DNA of 64,000 bases from Polycladomyces zharkentensis (GTDB lineage: Bacteria > Bacillota > Bacilli > Thermoactinomycetales > JIR-001), in the NCBI RefSeq assembly GCF_016938855.1, contig NZ_JAFHAP010000004.1:186001-250000 (forward strand), in the 5' to 3' direction. Shown here in pieces: positions 15,803 to 25,412 of the stretch. The position numbers were made by a program, and so were the translations under genes. The notes under the pieces were generated by a model, which worked only from the letters and a program-made list of their open reading frames with translations, searched no databases and was not told where the DNA came from. Position 1 is the first letter of the stretch. Each line of letters starts with the position of its first letter.

Positions 15803-16917
15803 CACAATGTGTTCAGTATCACATCCGCCGCCCGATGGGCCGAATCCGGTCTCCCCAGCTGAAGGGCATTGTCGCGCATGCGCCGCCATTGAGCATCATC
15901 TGTTTGCATGGATTGCATCTGTCGCGGAATGGCGGCAGGCGAGTCCTGACGAACCGCCACCCGCTGATGCAAGAGAAAACGGGTATTCCGCTCTTCCTGA
16001 CCGGGGATCGGTCGGCAAATGACCAACGGCAGCCCGGCTGCCAACGCTTCGGAACTGGTCAATCCTCCCGGCTTGGAAACAATCCAGTCGGAAGCGTTCA
16101 TCCATTGTGCCATCCGGTCCACATATCCCAACACGCGCACTTGTTCCGCCTCGCCGAAACGATCATTCAACCGTCGGAACAGGGATTCATTTTTTCCTGT
16201 CACGACCACCAACTGCACTTCCGGCCAATCGCGGCAAAATGATGTCAAACACGCTTCCATCGGGCCCAAACCCACACCCCCGCCCATGATCAGCACCGTC
16301 AAACGATTCTGATCCAGCCCCAACATGCGCCGAAGCTCGGACTTGGCCGGTTGTTGCACGGAAAAAGCAGGGTCGATGGGAATGCCCGTGATATGAATTC
16401 GGCCGGGAGAGATGCCAAAACGCTGACACAAACGTTGTTTCACCCGTTCATGGGCCACCAGATAAAAATCAACGGCGGGGTCAACCCAAAAACCGTTGAC
16501 ATCGAAATCGGTGATGGCCGCACCCAATGAGAACGGTCGTTTCATCCGTTCCTTGATTCTGCCCATCGCACTCAAACATAACGCATGCGTACAAACAACC
16601 GTGCGGGGTTGTACTTGTTGGACCCAGTCTTTGATCCGATTGGCTACCAGTTTTCCCAGCGGCGTTTTGAACCATTGACTCAGTTCCCCTTCTCTTCGGT
16701 ACGCCGCCCCCCACAGATGCGGTGCATATTGCAAGGTGTGGAGATAACATTTGCGGATCATCTGCTCCAGAGAGGGGTGGACCAACGGCATACCGCAGGC
16801 GATTTCCGTCTGGAGTCGGGGAGCCGCGTTCGCCAACCCTTTTTGAATGGCCTGTGCCGCTTTGAAATGCCCGTTACCGCCAATCTGCTCCGTCAAAATC
16901 AGCACTCTGTCTGTCAT
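15802..16917 (-). CDS. GT28-type glycosyltransferase (UgtP/YkoN-like)
   Basis: A 371-residue GT-B glycosyltransferase of the MGDG synthase/UgtP/MurG superfamily. The N-terminal part begins VLILTEQIGGNGHFKAAQAI, like the galactolipid synthase domain, and the C-terminal nucleotide-sugar domain has IMGGGVGLGP and the KPGGLTSSEALAAGLP motif with E contacting the ribose. It probably glycosylates a membrane lipid on the cytoplasmic face. It overlaps the next upstream gene by four bases (ATGA). In B. subtilis YkoN and YkoP are also neighbours, which supports the pairing. Confidence 0.82.
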   Translation of the reverse strand: MTDRVLILTEQIGGNGHFKAAQAIQKGLANAAPRLQTEIACGMPLVHPSLEQMIRKCYLHTLQYAPHLWGAAYRREGELSQWFKTPLGKLVANRIKDWVQQVQPRTVVCTHALCLSAMGRIKERMKRPFSLGAAITDFDVNGFWVDPAVDFYLVAHERVKQRLCQRFGISPGRIHITGIPIDPAFSVQQPAKSELRRMLGLDQNRLTVLIMGGGVGLGPMEACLTSFCRDWPEVQLVVVTGKNESLFRRLNDRFGEAEQVRVLGYVDRMAQWMNASDWIVSKPGGLTSSEALAAGLPLVICRPIPGQEERNTRFLLHQRVAVRQDSPAAIPRQMQSMQTDDAQWRRMRDNALQLGRPDSAHRAADVILNTL

Positions 16918-17489
16918 GGCCCCTCACCATCAAGATAACGCCGTAACAAGCGTGCTTTGGAAATGTAGACCCGTTTGGGGATCAAAGGGCTGTTCCCTGT
17001 TTTCAGTCGCTTCCATCCTTCGGGATGGCAATTGGACAAAATGAATTTAAAAAACCAGGTTTTGTATGCGGCATACCAAGAGCCGGGCACATCCGTCACG
17101 TCAAACCCCAGGTGTTGTGATCCACGGTGCAAAAATGTGGTTCCCATCAATACCCTGATTTGATCCGATCGCGGATGATCAGCAATGAAACGCGCCAATG
17201 CAGGGAGAGATTGGCGCACTTCTGTCAGCACCCGCAGCGCCATTTGGACATCGTCTCCCCTGTGACGACGCAATATGTGTGCCAACAAGCAATTGTGCAA
17301 ATGCAATTTGGCATACCAATCTCCCTCCTGTAAAACCTCCCCGTCAGACGTCGTCAGTGTCGGTCCATGATACGGTTTGATCACCACACGGAACAGGTTT
17401 TCATTTTCCCTGTCAACATACTGTAGGCGGGTACAGTGATAATACACTTGATCCCACAAACGCCAAGCCGACAATAAACCGCCACTCAT
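16914..17489 (-). CDS. YkoP-like hypothetical protein
   Basis: A 191-residue protein without a signal or membrane helix. Distinct segments are VDRENENLFRVVIKPYHGP, GDWYAKLHLHNC, HPRSDQIRVLMGTTFLHRGS and FILSNCHPEGWKRL. These resemble B. subtilis YkoP, whose gene is beside ykoN in the same way. Function is unknown; the four-base overlap with the glycosyltransferase suggests a joint role in envelope glycolipid metabolism. CGGAGGCG precedes the ATG. Confidence 0.7.
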   Translation of the reverse strand: MSGGLLSAWRLWDQVYYHCTRLQYVDRENENLFRVVIKPYHGPTLTTSDGEVLQEGDWYAKLHLHNCLLAHILRRHRGDDVQMALRVLTEVRQSLPALARFIADHPRSDQIRVLMGTTFLHRGSQHLGFDVTDVPGSWYAAYKTWFFKFILSNCHPEGWKRLKTGNSPLIPKRVYISKARLLRRYLDGEGP

Positions 17490-17556
17490 CCCACCAACGC
17501 CTCCGATTCAAACTCTGCCCTGTTAGTATGGATCGGGGACGCAAACGGCATGCACA

Positions 17557-17586
17557 CAAAAAAGCGCTCCGCAGTTGCGGAACGCG
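17557..17586 (-). terminator. terC-type gene terminator
   Basis: GCGTTCCGC/GCGGAGCGC stem with TTTTTTGTG on the minus strand, just after the TerC-family stop. Confidence 0.85.
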
Positions 17587-17596
17587 AACCGTTTTT

Positions 17597-18256
17597 TCAT
17601 TTGGCGGCACGTTTAAGCGCGCCACCCGCAATCACAACCAACAGAGCCAAAGCGAGCGGCACTGCCCAGGACAAAACAGGCACTGACTCGACGAACTGTT
17701 GATGGATGATGGGATCTTCCACGATCAACTGTCCGGCGGTATATCCCAAAATGGCGGAGCCGACGAACACCAGCCACGGCAGTTTGTTCATCATCACGGC
17801 AATCATCCGGCTGCCCCACATGATGATGGGGATACTCAGCATCAAACCGAACAGCACCAGCCAGAAATTGCCGTGCGCCGCCCCCGCTACTGCCAGTACA
17901 TTATCCAAGCTCATCACGACATCGGCGACGATAATCGTTTTGATCGCTTCCTTCAACCCCCGGCCGACATGGACTTCCGTCTCGCCATCCTCTTCAGCGA
18001 CCAGTTTTACCGCAATCCACAGCAAGATCAATCCACCGATGGACATCAACAACGGGATATTCAACAAATAGGCGGCAATGCCGGTCAAAGCGACGCGAAG
18101 CACAATGGCGGCACTGGTACCGAAGATGATCGCCTTTTTCCGCTGTCGTTCGGGGAGCGCTCTTGCCGCCATACCGATCACGACGGCATTGTCTCCACTC
18201 AATACCAAGTCGAGAATGATGATATTAATGAATCCAATCCAAAATTGTGTATCCAA
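17597..18256 (-). CDS. TerC family membrane protein
   Basis: A 219-residue protein with about seven membrane helices. The two TerC signature repeats are present: LDLVLSGDNAVVIGMAA and VADVVMSLDNVLAVAGA, each with an intramembrane Asp and Asn expected to bind metal. Bacillus relatives (YceF, YkoY, YjbE, MeeY/MeeF) export manganese to support exoenzyme metalation or relieve Mn stress. No yybP-ykoY manganese riboswitch was found upstream. The start is uncertain: TTG at 18256 is spaced from GGAATGGAG, while ATG eight codons upstream lacks a site. Confidence 0.85.
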   Translation of the reverse strand: MDTQFWIGFINIIILDLVLSGDNAVVIGMAARALPERQRKKAIIFGTSAAIVLRVALTGIAAYLLNIPLLMSIGGLILLWIAVKLVAEEDGETEVHVGRGLKEAIKTIIVADVVMSLDNVLAVAGAAHGNFWLVLFGLMLSIPIIMWGSRMIAVMMNKLPWLVFVGSAILGYTAGQLIVEDPIIHQQFVESVPVLSWAVPLALALLVVIAGGALKRAAK

Positions 18257-18373
18257 TCCAACTCCATTCCTTCCTGTCATACAAGGTTTCGGCTTTTATA
18301 GATTCCCATCATACGATATCATAAACTGAGAAATAGTTGTACCCTACAGCCGAAAAGGAAGGGGAACCTGATC

Positions 18374-18649
18374 ATGAAACTGTCCCTTCAGGAAATTGAG
18401 AATATACTGGTCCGTTTTCCGGGATGGCGTCGGGAAAACGAGGCACTGGTCAAAACGTTCTCTTTTCCCGCATATATGGACGGTGTTCACTTTGCCGTAC
18501 GTGTGGCGGAAGAAGCCGAGCGTCTCGATCATCATCCGGACATGCTGATCGGCTATCAAACCGTGACCCTCACCTGCACCACGCATGACGCCGGCGGCGT
18601 GACGGAGCGCGATGTGGCGTTGATCGAGCGGATTGAGCGGCTGCTGTAA
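18374..18649 (+). CDS. phhB: Pterin-4a-carbinolamine dehydratase
   Basis: A 91-residue PCD/DCoH-fold protein. The active-site signature is LDHHPDMLIGYQTVTLTCTTHDAGGVTERD, with the two adjacent His and the distal His expected to dehydrate 4a-hydroxy-tetrahydropterin. No phenylalanine hydroxylase gene is nearby, and in many Firmicutes the protein acts in pterin recycling of unclear context. AAAAGGAAGGGGAAC precedes the ATG. Confidence 0.9.
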   Translation: MKLSLQEIENILVRFPGWRRENEALVKTFSFPAYMDGVHFAVRVAEEAERLDHHPDMLIGYQTVTLTCTTHDAGGVTERDVALIERIERLL

Positions 18650-18939
18650 TCAAGGAGTCTCACGAAAGTGTTCGACCGGCCACCTTTTCATGCCGAGTAG
18701 AATGGGTTTACGTGAAGCGGGAGATGCTGCCGAAGCCGTTGTTCACCTCCACCGGATGGTGAAAACGGCTCCCCTTTTTTCAGGGCGTGAGGCTAACGGG
18801 TTCCGATTTCCCGCCTAGGGGATATCACCATACGTCGGTGTTCCGAGTTATTCTTCCACAGCAATTACAGCAGTGATATTCCCGCCACCACCGTCATGGG
18901 ATGATCCAGCCCGGGCTTTCGCAGACAAAGTGGAAGCTG
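18650..18939. other. Intergenic region with a possible degenerate repeat end
   Basis: No gene. Just after phhB, GAGTCTCACGAAAGTGTTCGACC resembles the left end of the dispersed structured element (copy 1 reads GACTGCTGACAAAGTGTTGAACC), but the conserved stems cannot be recognised further on. Confidence 0.3.
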
Positions 18940-19276
18940 AGCTCATTTTGGGAAGAGCTGAAGCAGCCAAAAGCGCGAATGGGAAAAACCGGCCCTTCGG
19001 GATTGGGATAAAAACGAACGTCGGACGCGGGAGGGGCTTCCGCTCTCACCCATTGATCCAATGCCCTTTTCATCCATTCTGAAAATGCCGGTAGTATCAA
19101 CCAAGGAAAGACCGTACAAAAAGTTGATCACGGTGATAATTACCTGCAAATTCAGACTGAAACCAACGTTAGAGCCAATCGCGAAAACGGAATGGACACC
19201 GGGCATGTGCCGCCGGTTCTACATCGCCATGCTTGAACAACGCATTTCACCTGCAAAAGACGCGCTATGGCGTTGA
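18940..19276 (+). mobile_element. Relic of an IS200/IS605-type tnpB element
   Basis: Bases 19010-19050 contain the end-type sequence TCGGACGCGGGAGGGGCTTCC also present, inverted, at about 44420-44440 and 50800-50815. The frame from about 19135 reads ITCKFRLKPTLEPIAKTEW, MCRRFY-AMLEQR, the typical TnpB N-terminus, and stops at 19276. The RuvC and zinc-ribbon parts are gone. It is non-functional. Confidence 0.6.
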
Positions 19277-19476
19277 ACGATCGCAAGCAAGCAGTAAAGC
19301 TCCCCTTCTTGCAGCATGATCTATGTTGTCGTGGTTTCAGTGAATATGAATGGATCAAGGGACCCGTCTCCCCGCGAATGCGCATATCGCTTCTGTTGGG
19401 AAAACGGGTCCCCGGTTTTGTGTGTCCCCCGCGTTTCCGTATCTCCACTGGCAAAGACTTTCGCTTCCGTTCGGAA

Positions 19477-20676
19477 TCAGAAAAACGTAAACTCTTCCTC
19501 CCGTTTGTCCGGTGACAGATCCAATACTTCCGTCGCATCCACCGCTTCCTGCACCAGCCGTTCCACGTCGAGATTGGATTCCGTCCGCTCCGTCGCGGCC
19601 AAATCCGGACGGGTTTTGGGCGATTTGGGGAGAAAAACGGTGCAGCAGTCTTCATAAGGCAAAATGGAGGTTTCATAGGTACCGATCCGTTTGGCCATGT
19701 TCATGATTTCTTGTTTATCCATACCCACCACGGGGCGCAGAACCGGCATCCGAATGACGTGATTGATCGTGTACATGCTTTCCAGCGTCTGACTGGCCAC
19801 TTGGCCGAGATTTTCACCCGTGACCAGCGCCAGCGCTTTCTCTTTGTGAGCGATTCGTTCGGCGATGCGGAACATCATCCGGCGCATCACCGTCACCGAA
19901 TACGACTCTTCGCATTTTTGCCGGATCTGTGTTTGAATTTCGGTGAACGGCACCACATGCAGACGGATCTTTCCTCCGTAGCGGGTCAAAATTTGCGCCA
20001 GGTCGATCACTTTCTGTTTGGCACGCTCACTCGTGAACGGATAGGAATGAAAGTGGATCGCCTGCAATTCCGCACCGCGCTTCAACGCCAGATACCCCGC
20101 CACCGGCGAATCGATCCCGCCTGACAAAAGCAGGGCCACCCGACCGCTGGCACCGACGGGCAATCCGCCCGGCCCCGGAATGTCGTCACCGTATACATAG
20201 GCGGCTTCGGAGCGCACTTCGACATGAACGGTGATCTCGGGATGATGAACGTCCACTTTGATCCCGTCCACATTTTTCAATACGTAACCACCGATCAGAT
20301 GGTTCAACTCCATCGATTTGTGCGGAAACGATTTGATGCTTCGCTTGGCCGCAATCTTGAAAGTGGCGGGGAGTGTTTGCTGCTCGCGAATCAATGCCAC
20401 AGCCGCCTCCTGGAGCGCCTGCAACTCTGTGGGGACGCGCTTGGCCGGACTTACACCGACAACGCCGAAAACTTCCTTCAGCCGCTCCACGACGGGCGGA
20501 TGAGCTTGTCCGTTCAGCTCCACCAACATACGGCCATACGTCTTTTTCACTTTCACATCCGGAAAATCTTTCAACTTGTTGCGGATATTCCGCAACAGGC
20601 GGTCTTCGAAATCGGACCGGTTTTTTCCTTTCAACGCCAATTCTCCATATCGAATCAAAATCACATCGTATCCCAT
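19477..20676 (-). CDS. thiI: tRNA 4-thiouridine synthase / thiamine sulfur transferase ThiI
   Basis: A 399-residue ThiI. An N-terminal ferredoxin-like/THUMP region (about 1-170) binds tRNA, and a PP-loop ATPase domain begins with LLSGGIDSP (183-190). A CCTVFLPKSPKT segment carries the conserved Cys region near the end. The C-terminal rhodanese domain of E. coli ThiI is absent, as in Bacillus, where the adjoining desulfurase supplies sulfur directly. The desulfurase gene lies 13 bases upstream, so the two probably form one operon for s4U at tRNA position 8. Confidence 0.96.
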   Translation of the reverse strand: MGYDVILIRYGELALKGKNRSDFEDRLLRNIRNKLKDFPDVKVKKTYGRMLVELNGQAHPPVVERLKEVFGVVGVSPAKRVPTELQALQEAAVALIREQQTLPATFKIAAKRSIKSFPHKSMELNHLIGGYVLKNVDGIKVDVHHPEITVHVEVRSEAAYVYGDDIPGPGGLPVGASGRVALLLSGGIDSPVAGYLALKRGAELQAIHFHSYPFTSERAKQKVIDLAQILTRYGGKIRLHVVPFTEIQTQIRQKCEESYSVTVMRRMMFRIAERIAHKEKALALVTGENLGQVASQTLESMYTINHVIRMPVLRPVVGMDKQEIMNMAKRIGTYETSILPYEDCCTVFLPKSPKTRPDLAATERTESNLDVERLVQEAVDATEVLDLSPDKREEEFTFF

Positions 20677-20689
20677 ATGCGTCGCACCC

Positions 20690-21841
20690 TTACGTCATGA
20701 TCTTTTGCAATCGGGGAATCACTTGACACAGTGCCCGTGCACACCGTTCCACTTCTTCTTCCGTGGTGTGATACCCCATGCTGATGCGGATTGAACCGAC
20801 CGCAGCAGTCGGGTCCAGCCCCATCGCCAACAGGATGCGGCTCGGTTTTTCTCCTTTGGACGAACAGGCTGATTTGCTGGAAACAAACACGTTTTCCTCT
20901 TCCAATGCATGCACAATTACCTCCGAACGCAGGCCAGGGAAGGAGAAACTGACGATATGAGGGGCACCCCCTTCATGAGAAGGGTCACCGTTGACCCGGA
21001 CACCTTCCACCCTGCTCATCACCTGTTCAATCAGATCCGCCTTCCAACGCGACCAACGACGAACCGCTTCCGGTTGCCGTTCTTTGGCCAACAGGGCCGC
21101 TTTGGCAAAACCGGCGATGCCGGGGACATTGTGCGTACCGGAACGAAGTCCGCCTTCCTGTCCGCCCCCTGTCAAAAGCGGTGCCAATGATACCCCCTCC
21201 CGGACATAGAGGCATCCCACACCCTTGGGACCGTGAAACTTGTGCCCGGAAAGGGTCATCAGATCCACGCCCCATTCTTTGGGCCGCACTTCCATTTTGC
21301 CGAATGACTGCACCGCATCCACATGGAACAGCACTTTGGGATGACGTTTCAGCAGCGCTCCAATCTCCGCGATCGGCTGAATGGTGCCCACCTCGTTGTT
21401 GACGTGCATGACGGAAACCAGGACCGTCTCGTCGGTGATGGCTGTCTCCACGTCCTCAGGGCGCACCCGACCGTACGCATCCACCGGCAAATAGGTGACG
21501 CGCCAACCCCACTCTTCCAGCTGTTTGCACACCCCGTAGACGGAAGGATGCTCCACCCGGGTGGTAATCAGATGGCGACCCCGGTCACGGTATTGGAACG
21601 CCACACCTTTGATCGCCGTATTGTTCCCTTCCGTTCCACCGGAGGTAAACACGATCTCCCCGGGGGAGACACCCAGTGTGCGCGCCGTCGCTTCACGGGC
21701 CTGGGTGACGAGCCGTTCCGCCTTGGCGCCCAATCCGTGAAGCGAAGCGGGGTTCCCGTATATGTTGTTCATCACCTCAACCATCACCCGCACCACTTGA
21801 TCATCAGTCCGGGTGGTGGCGCTATTGTCCAAATAGGCCAT
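20690..21841 (-). CDS. Cysteine desulfurase, NifS/NifZ-type
   Basis: A 383-residue class V PLP enzyme. MAYLDNSATTR begins the fold; PLP Lys is in LSGHKFHGPKGVG; the sulfur-carrying Cys is in a SKSACSSKGEKPSR loop, and FTSGGTEGNNTA is the phosphate-binding motif. It removes sulfur from cysteine and is likely to hand the persulfide to ThiI next door, like B. subtilis NifZ. ATG 21841 follows AAAGGATGG; the longer N-terminal frame has no family match. Confidence 0.93.
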   Translation of the reverse strand: MAYLDNSATTRTDDQVVRVMVEVMNNIYGNPASLHGLGAKAERLVTQAREATARTLGVSPGEIVFTSGGTEGNNTAIKGVAFQYRDRGRHLITTRVEHPSVYGVCKQLEEWGWRVTYLPVDAYGRVRPEDVETAITDETVLVSVMHVNNEVGTIQPIAEIGALLKRHPKVLFHVDAVQSFGKMEVRPKEWGVDLMTLSGHKFHGPKGVGCLYVREGVSLAPLLTGGGQEGGLRSGTHNVPGIAGFAKAALLAKERQPEAVRRWSRWKADLIEQVMSRVEGVRVNGDPSHEGGAPHIVSFSFPGLRSEVIVHALEEENVFVSSKSACSSKGEKPSRILLAMGLDPTAAVGSIRISMGYHTTEEEVERCARALCQVIPRLQKIMT

Positions 21842-21956
21842 TTCTTCCATCCTTTCGCTCACGTCCGCATCCCCCCGTATCGGGTCCGTGAAACTGGCAA
21901 CGATATCCCTTCGGTTCGGCAACTTGTTTCCACGGGTCATTTTATTAGCTTACACC

Positions 21957-22979
21957 TTACGGACGATCGGGGCAACTGGACTTGCGCACGATCAGTTCCG
22001 ACGGCAACAGGATCTCTTTTTTGGTTTGCGCTTTTTCGGGGTGTTCCAATCCCTCGAGCAATAATTCCATCGCTTCAACACCCAGCTGGTAAGAAAGGAT
22101 GCGGACACTGGTCAACGGCGGATGGGTATATGACATGATCGGCGTGTCGTTGAAACCCACAATCCCCAGCTCATCAGGCACATGGACCCCCTGCTCATGA
22201 GCATAGCGGAGAGCACCGAGTGCCAGCAAATCGTCCGCCGCCACAACGGCATCAAACGGTACCCCTTTCTCACGTAAATGATACATCGCCTGTGTTCCGC
22301 CCTCTTCCGAAATCTCCGCCACCTCGATCCGTTCGGGCACAACCGGGATGTCCCGTTCAATCAACGCTTGTTTATATCCGGTCAACCGGTCCATGCTGAC
22401 CACCAAATCCTGTGGTCCACTGATATACGCGATATGCCGATACCCTTGATCCAACAGGTGTAACGTTGCTTGATACCCTGCTTTGACATTGTCGTTGTTG
22501 ACGGAACGGACAGGCTGATCCGCACTGCGTCCGATTACGACAAACGGAATGTTTTCTTTCACCAGCGCTTCGATCAACGGGTCCCGCACCCGCGAAGTGG
22601 ACAGGATCAGCCCGTCCACCCGCCGCTCCCGTACCAGTTGCAAACACTTTTTCAACTCTTCTTCCGGAGTCAGACTGATCGAAAGCAGGATGTTGTAATC
22701 TTTCTCCTGTGCCACCGCGGACATTCCGCGGATCGCTTCAGGGAAAAACGGGTTGGAAAACACTTGATCCGCACGCCGGCACATCGTGAAACCGATTGTA
22801 TGGGTGTTGCTGCGGGCCAGGCTCCGGGCGATTGCATTGGGCACGTATCCCAACTGTTCCATCGCACGACGCACGCGCTCTTTCGTCTCTTGGCTGATCC
22901 GGTTGCTTCCTGCGATCACGCGTGAAACCGTCGACGGTGACACGCCCGCTTTTTTGGCGACATCCTTGATGGTAGCCAT
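21957..22979 (-). CDS. LacI family regulator of the maltodextrin locus (MalR-like)
   Basis: A 340-residue LacI/GalR repressor. The N-terminal helix-turn-helix is TIKDVAKKAGVSPSTVSRVI with hinge NAIARSLA, followed by a periplasmic-binding-type effector domain (GFTMCRRADQVFSNPFFPEAIRGM, VVAADDLLALGALRYAHEQG, GFNDTPIMSYTHPPLTSVR). The sequence is nearer to the MalR group than to CcpA. The downstream-lying GH13, mdxG, mdxF and mdxE genes and two LacI-type operator sequences make maltodextrin the likely effector system. The ATG at 22979 is followed by an AT-rich promoter carrying an operator-like site. Confidence 0.9.
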   Translation of the reverse strand: MATIKDVAKKAGVSPSTVSRVIAGSNRISQETKERVRRAMEQLGYVPNAIARSLARSNTHTIGFTMCRRADQVFSNPFFPEAIRGMSAVAQEKDYNILLSISLTPEEELKKCLQLVRERRVDGLILSTSRVRDPLIEALVKENIPFVVIGRSADQPVRSVNNDNVKAGYQATLHLLDQGYRHIAYISGPQDLVVSMDRLTGYKQALIERDIPVVPERIEVAEISEEGGTQAMYHLREKGVPFDAVVAADDLLALGALRYAHEQGVHVPDELGIVGFNDTPIMSYTHPPLTSVRILSYQLGVEAMELLLEGLEHPEKAQTKKEILLPSELIVRKSSCPDRP

Positions 22980-23002
22980 GACGATATCCCCTTTGTTTCA
23001 GC

Positions 23003-23022
23003 TTGTGCGCAATCGTTTTCAT
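23003..23022 (-). promoter_or_regulatory. Putative LacI-type operator before the regulator gene
   Basis: TTGTGCGCAATCGTTTTCA resembles the mdxE operator (GCAATCGTTTGC core) with one side imperfect, followed by a second CGTTTTCA. It suggests autoregulation. Confidence 0.5.
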
Positions 23023-23040
23023 CGTTTTCATTATACACAA

Positions 23041-23535
23041 TCAAAGGTCGTTTTCCTCGGATGTCTTCCATTTATTTGGGATTTGCTCCTCGTATCTGCT
23101 ATCAATCAGGAGATATCGGAGGTGAACCACGGAGCGGATTTCGTGATCGGAGCTTTCCTCCACAAGTGTGAGGCGCGAGGTGGGTTTGAAGCAAGCCTTG
23201 CGGCATACGGAGGTACCTGTCATCGGCTGCATTTCGCAACGTCCGTTATGGGACTTACGATTCGTTTGCCCGGTAAAACGTCTTTACGGGTTCTGCAGGC
23301 CCTGCACACCTCGGGCACATAGTTTCTATGACTTGGGCCGCACGAAGGTGTCATGCACACCGGGGGAGGACCCAACCTTTTGCCTTTTTTTGTCGATTCA
23401 ATACGGTTTCTCCCCAGTTGTTCTCCCACCATTGATGTACCTGTTCTTGTTTGCGTAGCCGATTGCACCGGGAAACGGGATACGATGATGGATTCGCGAG
23501 GTATTCCGGGGTAATCCGGGAACTCACTTCTCCCA
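23041..23535. other. Long intergenic region, no gene supported
   Basis: About 495 bases between the regulator and the GH13 gene. Several short frames exist on both strands but none has a ribosome site or recognisable family. The stretch 23160-23380 has the uneven, stop-rich look of a decayed coding element; its origin was not identified. Confidence 0.35.
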
Positions 23536-25293
23536 TTATTTCAACCGCAACACTCTGCCCTGAAACGGCCCCAACGCCACCGTGACGGTTCCGTTCCGGA
23601 CAGCAAACACCTCACCCGTCATTGCATCCACCAACTCTTCCGCGTGATCAAACGGTCGGGCGTCCAAAGTGAATGTACGACTGGTATCGCCGTTATGGAG
23701 AACCACACCGACCGTTTCTTCCTGCCACCGGCGGAAAAAGGCGTATCCGCCGCCGTCGGGGTCCACCCACCAAGTGCGCGTCTCCCCTCTTCTCATCGCT
23801 GCACTGCCGCGGCGAATCGCGATAAGCAAACGATAATAAGCGAGCAAATCCCGGTCTTGCTCATCCGCATCCCATATCATCGGTCGACGGCAATCCGGGT
23901 CGTTCCCGCCTTCCATTCCCACTTCGTCTCCGTAATAGATCATCGGTACGCCCGTATAGGTCATCAGCAGGAGCACCGCCAGCCGCAACCGCCGATCATC
24001 TCCCCCGCATGCCGTTCGAACGCGTTCGGTATCATGGGAACCCAACAAATTGAGCAGCGCCCGATGCGCCGGTTCCGGCACCGTCATTCGAATCCGCGTC
24101 AAACGGGCGTCCAACTCCCTCCCCGAAATCCGGCCACGGGCAGCGAAATCCAATACGGCCTCCCGAAACGGATAATTCATTACTGAGTCAAATTGATCGC
24201 CTTTCAACCACGGACCCGCATCATGCCAGACTTCCCCGATGATGACGGCGGACGGGTTGATCAACCGGATCCGTTCACGAAACGCCCGCCAAAACGCATG
24301 ATCCACCTCGTTGGCCACATCGAGTCGCCACCCGTCGATCCCCGTCTCCCGCGTCCATTCGGCGGCGACATCCAGCAGATATTCTCTCACTTCATGATGA
24401 TCTGTCCGCAGTTTCGGCATGGTCCACACATTTTGGGCGAATGTTTCATAATTGGGTTTGGGCGTGGTCATCACCGGCCCCGATTTGATGTGAAACCAAT
24501 CCCAATAACGGGACGCACGCCCTTTTTTGATCACGTCCTGGAACGCAAAAAAGCCATACCCGCAATGGTTGAACACCGCATCCAATATGACCCGTATTCC
24601 CGATTGATGCGCCCGGCTGACCAACTCCTTCAGCGTTTCCCGATCACCGAAGTGCGGATCGATGCGGGTATAATCGGTTGTGTCGTATTTATGGTTGGAC
24701 GGCGATGCAAAGATGGGTGTCAAATACAACGCGTTTATACCCAGCTCCTTCAGATACGGCAGTTGGCGGATGACGCCCTGCAAATCCCCTCCGTAAAAGC
24801 TGTCCGGCCGAGGACGGGCGGACACGCTCCATTCCTCCGTATGTTCCGGATCATTGGTCGGATCACCATTCATGAACCGTTCGGGAAAAATCTGATACAC
24901 CACGCTGTCGAGAAACCAATCCGGCGCAGAATGCAAATGCTCCTCGTGAATGTAGGGGTACTGAAACACGCCCGCCTCCCGTCGGTCAGAGGAAAACCCG
25001 CTCTCCCCGTACCACAGACTGTCACCGTTTTCATCTTCCAGGTAAAATGCATACCGCACCCGCCTGTGCGGCGCGGGAATCACGCCTTCCCAATAGTCAA
25101 ACCACGCATCAGAACCCGTCCGTACCATCGGGACGATTTCCGACATTTCCGGCGGATCATAGCGATCCGCATAATGCGCTTCACACCGTTTTACATCCCC
25201 CCGTTTCGTCCGTAGCCGAACATGCAACCGTCGGGCGTCCAGGGGATGGGCAAACGGTGATTCCGCCCGGTGAAACAACGCTTCCACCTTCAT
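23536..25293 (-). CDS. GH13 neopullulanase/cyclomaltodextrinase-type enzyme
   Basis: A 585-residue cytoplasmic alpha-glycosidase. An N-terminal beta domain (about 1-120, CBM34-like) is followed by a TIM barrel with the four GH13 motifs: DAVFNH (238-243), GWRLDVANE with nucleophile Asp325, IIGEVWH with acid/base Glu354, and LGSHDTER with Asp421. MPKLRTDHHEVREYLL is typical of the neopullulanase/maltogenic amylase subfamily (GH13_20). No signal peptide is present, so it should degrade imported maltodextrins or cyclodextrins. It follows mdxG by about 120 bases with no terminator and is probably the last gene of the operon. Confidence 0.92.
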   Translation of the reverse strand: MKVEALFHRAESPFAHPLDARRLHVRLRTKRGDVKRCEAHYADRYDPPEMSEIVPMVRTGSDAWFDYWEGVIPAPHRRVRYAFYLEDENGDSLWYGESGFSSDRREAGVFQYPYIHEEHLHSAPDWFLDSVVYQIFPERFMNGDPTNDPEHTEEWSVSARPRPDSFYGGDLQGVIRQLPYLKELGINALYLTPIFASPSNHKYDTTDYTRIDPHFGDRETLKELVSRAHQSGIRVILDAVFNHCGYGFFAFQDVIKKGRASRYWDWFHIKSGPVMTTPKPNYETFAQNVWTMPKLRTDHHEVREYLLDVAAEWTRETGIDGWRLDVANEVDHAFWRAFRERIRLINPSAVIIGEVWHDAGPWLKGDQFDSVMNYPFREAVLDFAARGRISGRELDARLTRIRMTVPEPAHRALLNLLGSHDTERVRTACGGDDRRLRLAVLLLMTYTGVPMIYYGDEVGMEGGNDPDCRRPMIWDADEQDRDLLAYYRLLIAIRRGSAAMRRGETRTWWVDPDGGGYAFFRRWQEETVGVVLHNGDTSRTFTLDARPFDHAEELVDAMTGEVFAVRNGTVTVALGPFQGRVLRLK

Positions 25294-25412
25294 GTGATCG
25301 ATCCTCCCTCTCCTCTCTCGCTACACTCACACGCACCCATACAGCTCGCAAGTCCATATCCACCATCACACTCTGGCGCTGACCCTGAGCGAACTGCACG
25401 TCACACATCCAT

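Noticed and set aside
17700-18330. Possible yybP-ykoY manganese riboswitch for the TerC gene
   Set aside because: The leader at 18257-18340 does not contain the conserved loops.
24193-25215. 340-residue plus-strand frame opposite the GH13 gene
   Set aside because: Antisense shadow; the GH13 catalytic motifs are on the minus strand.
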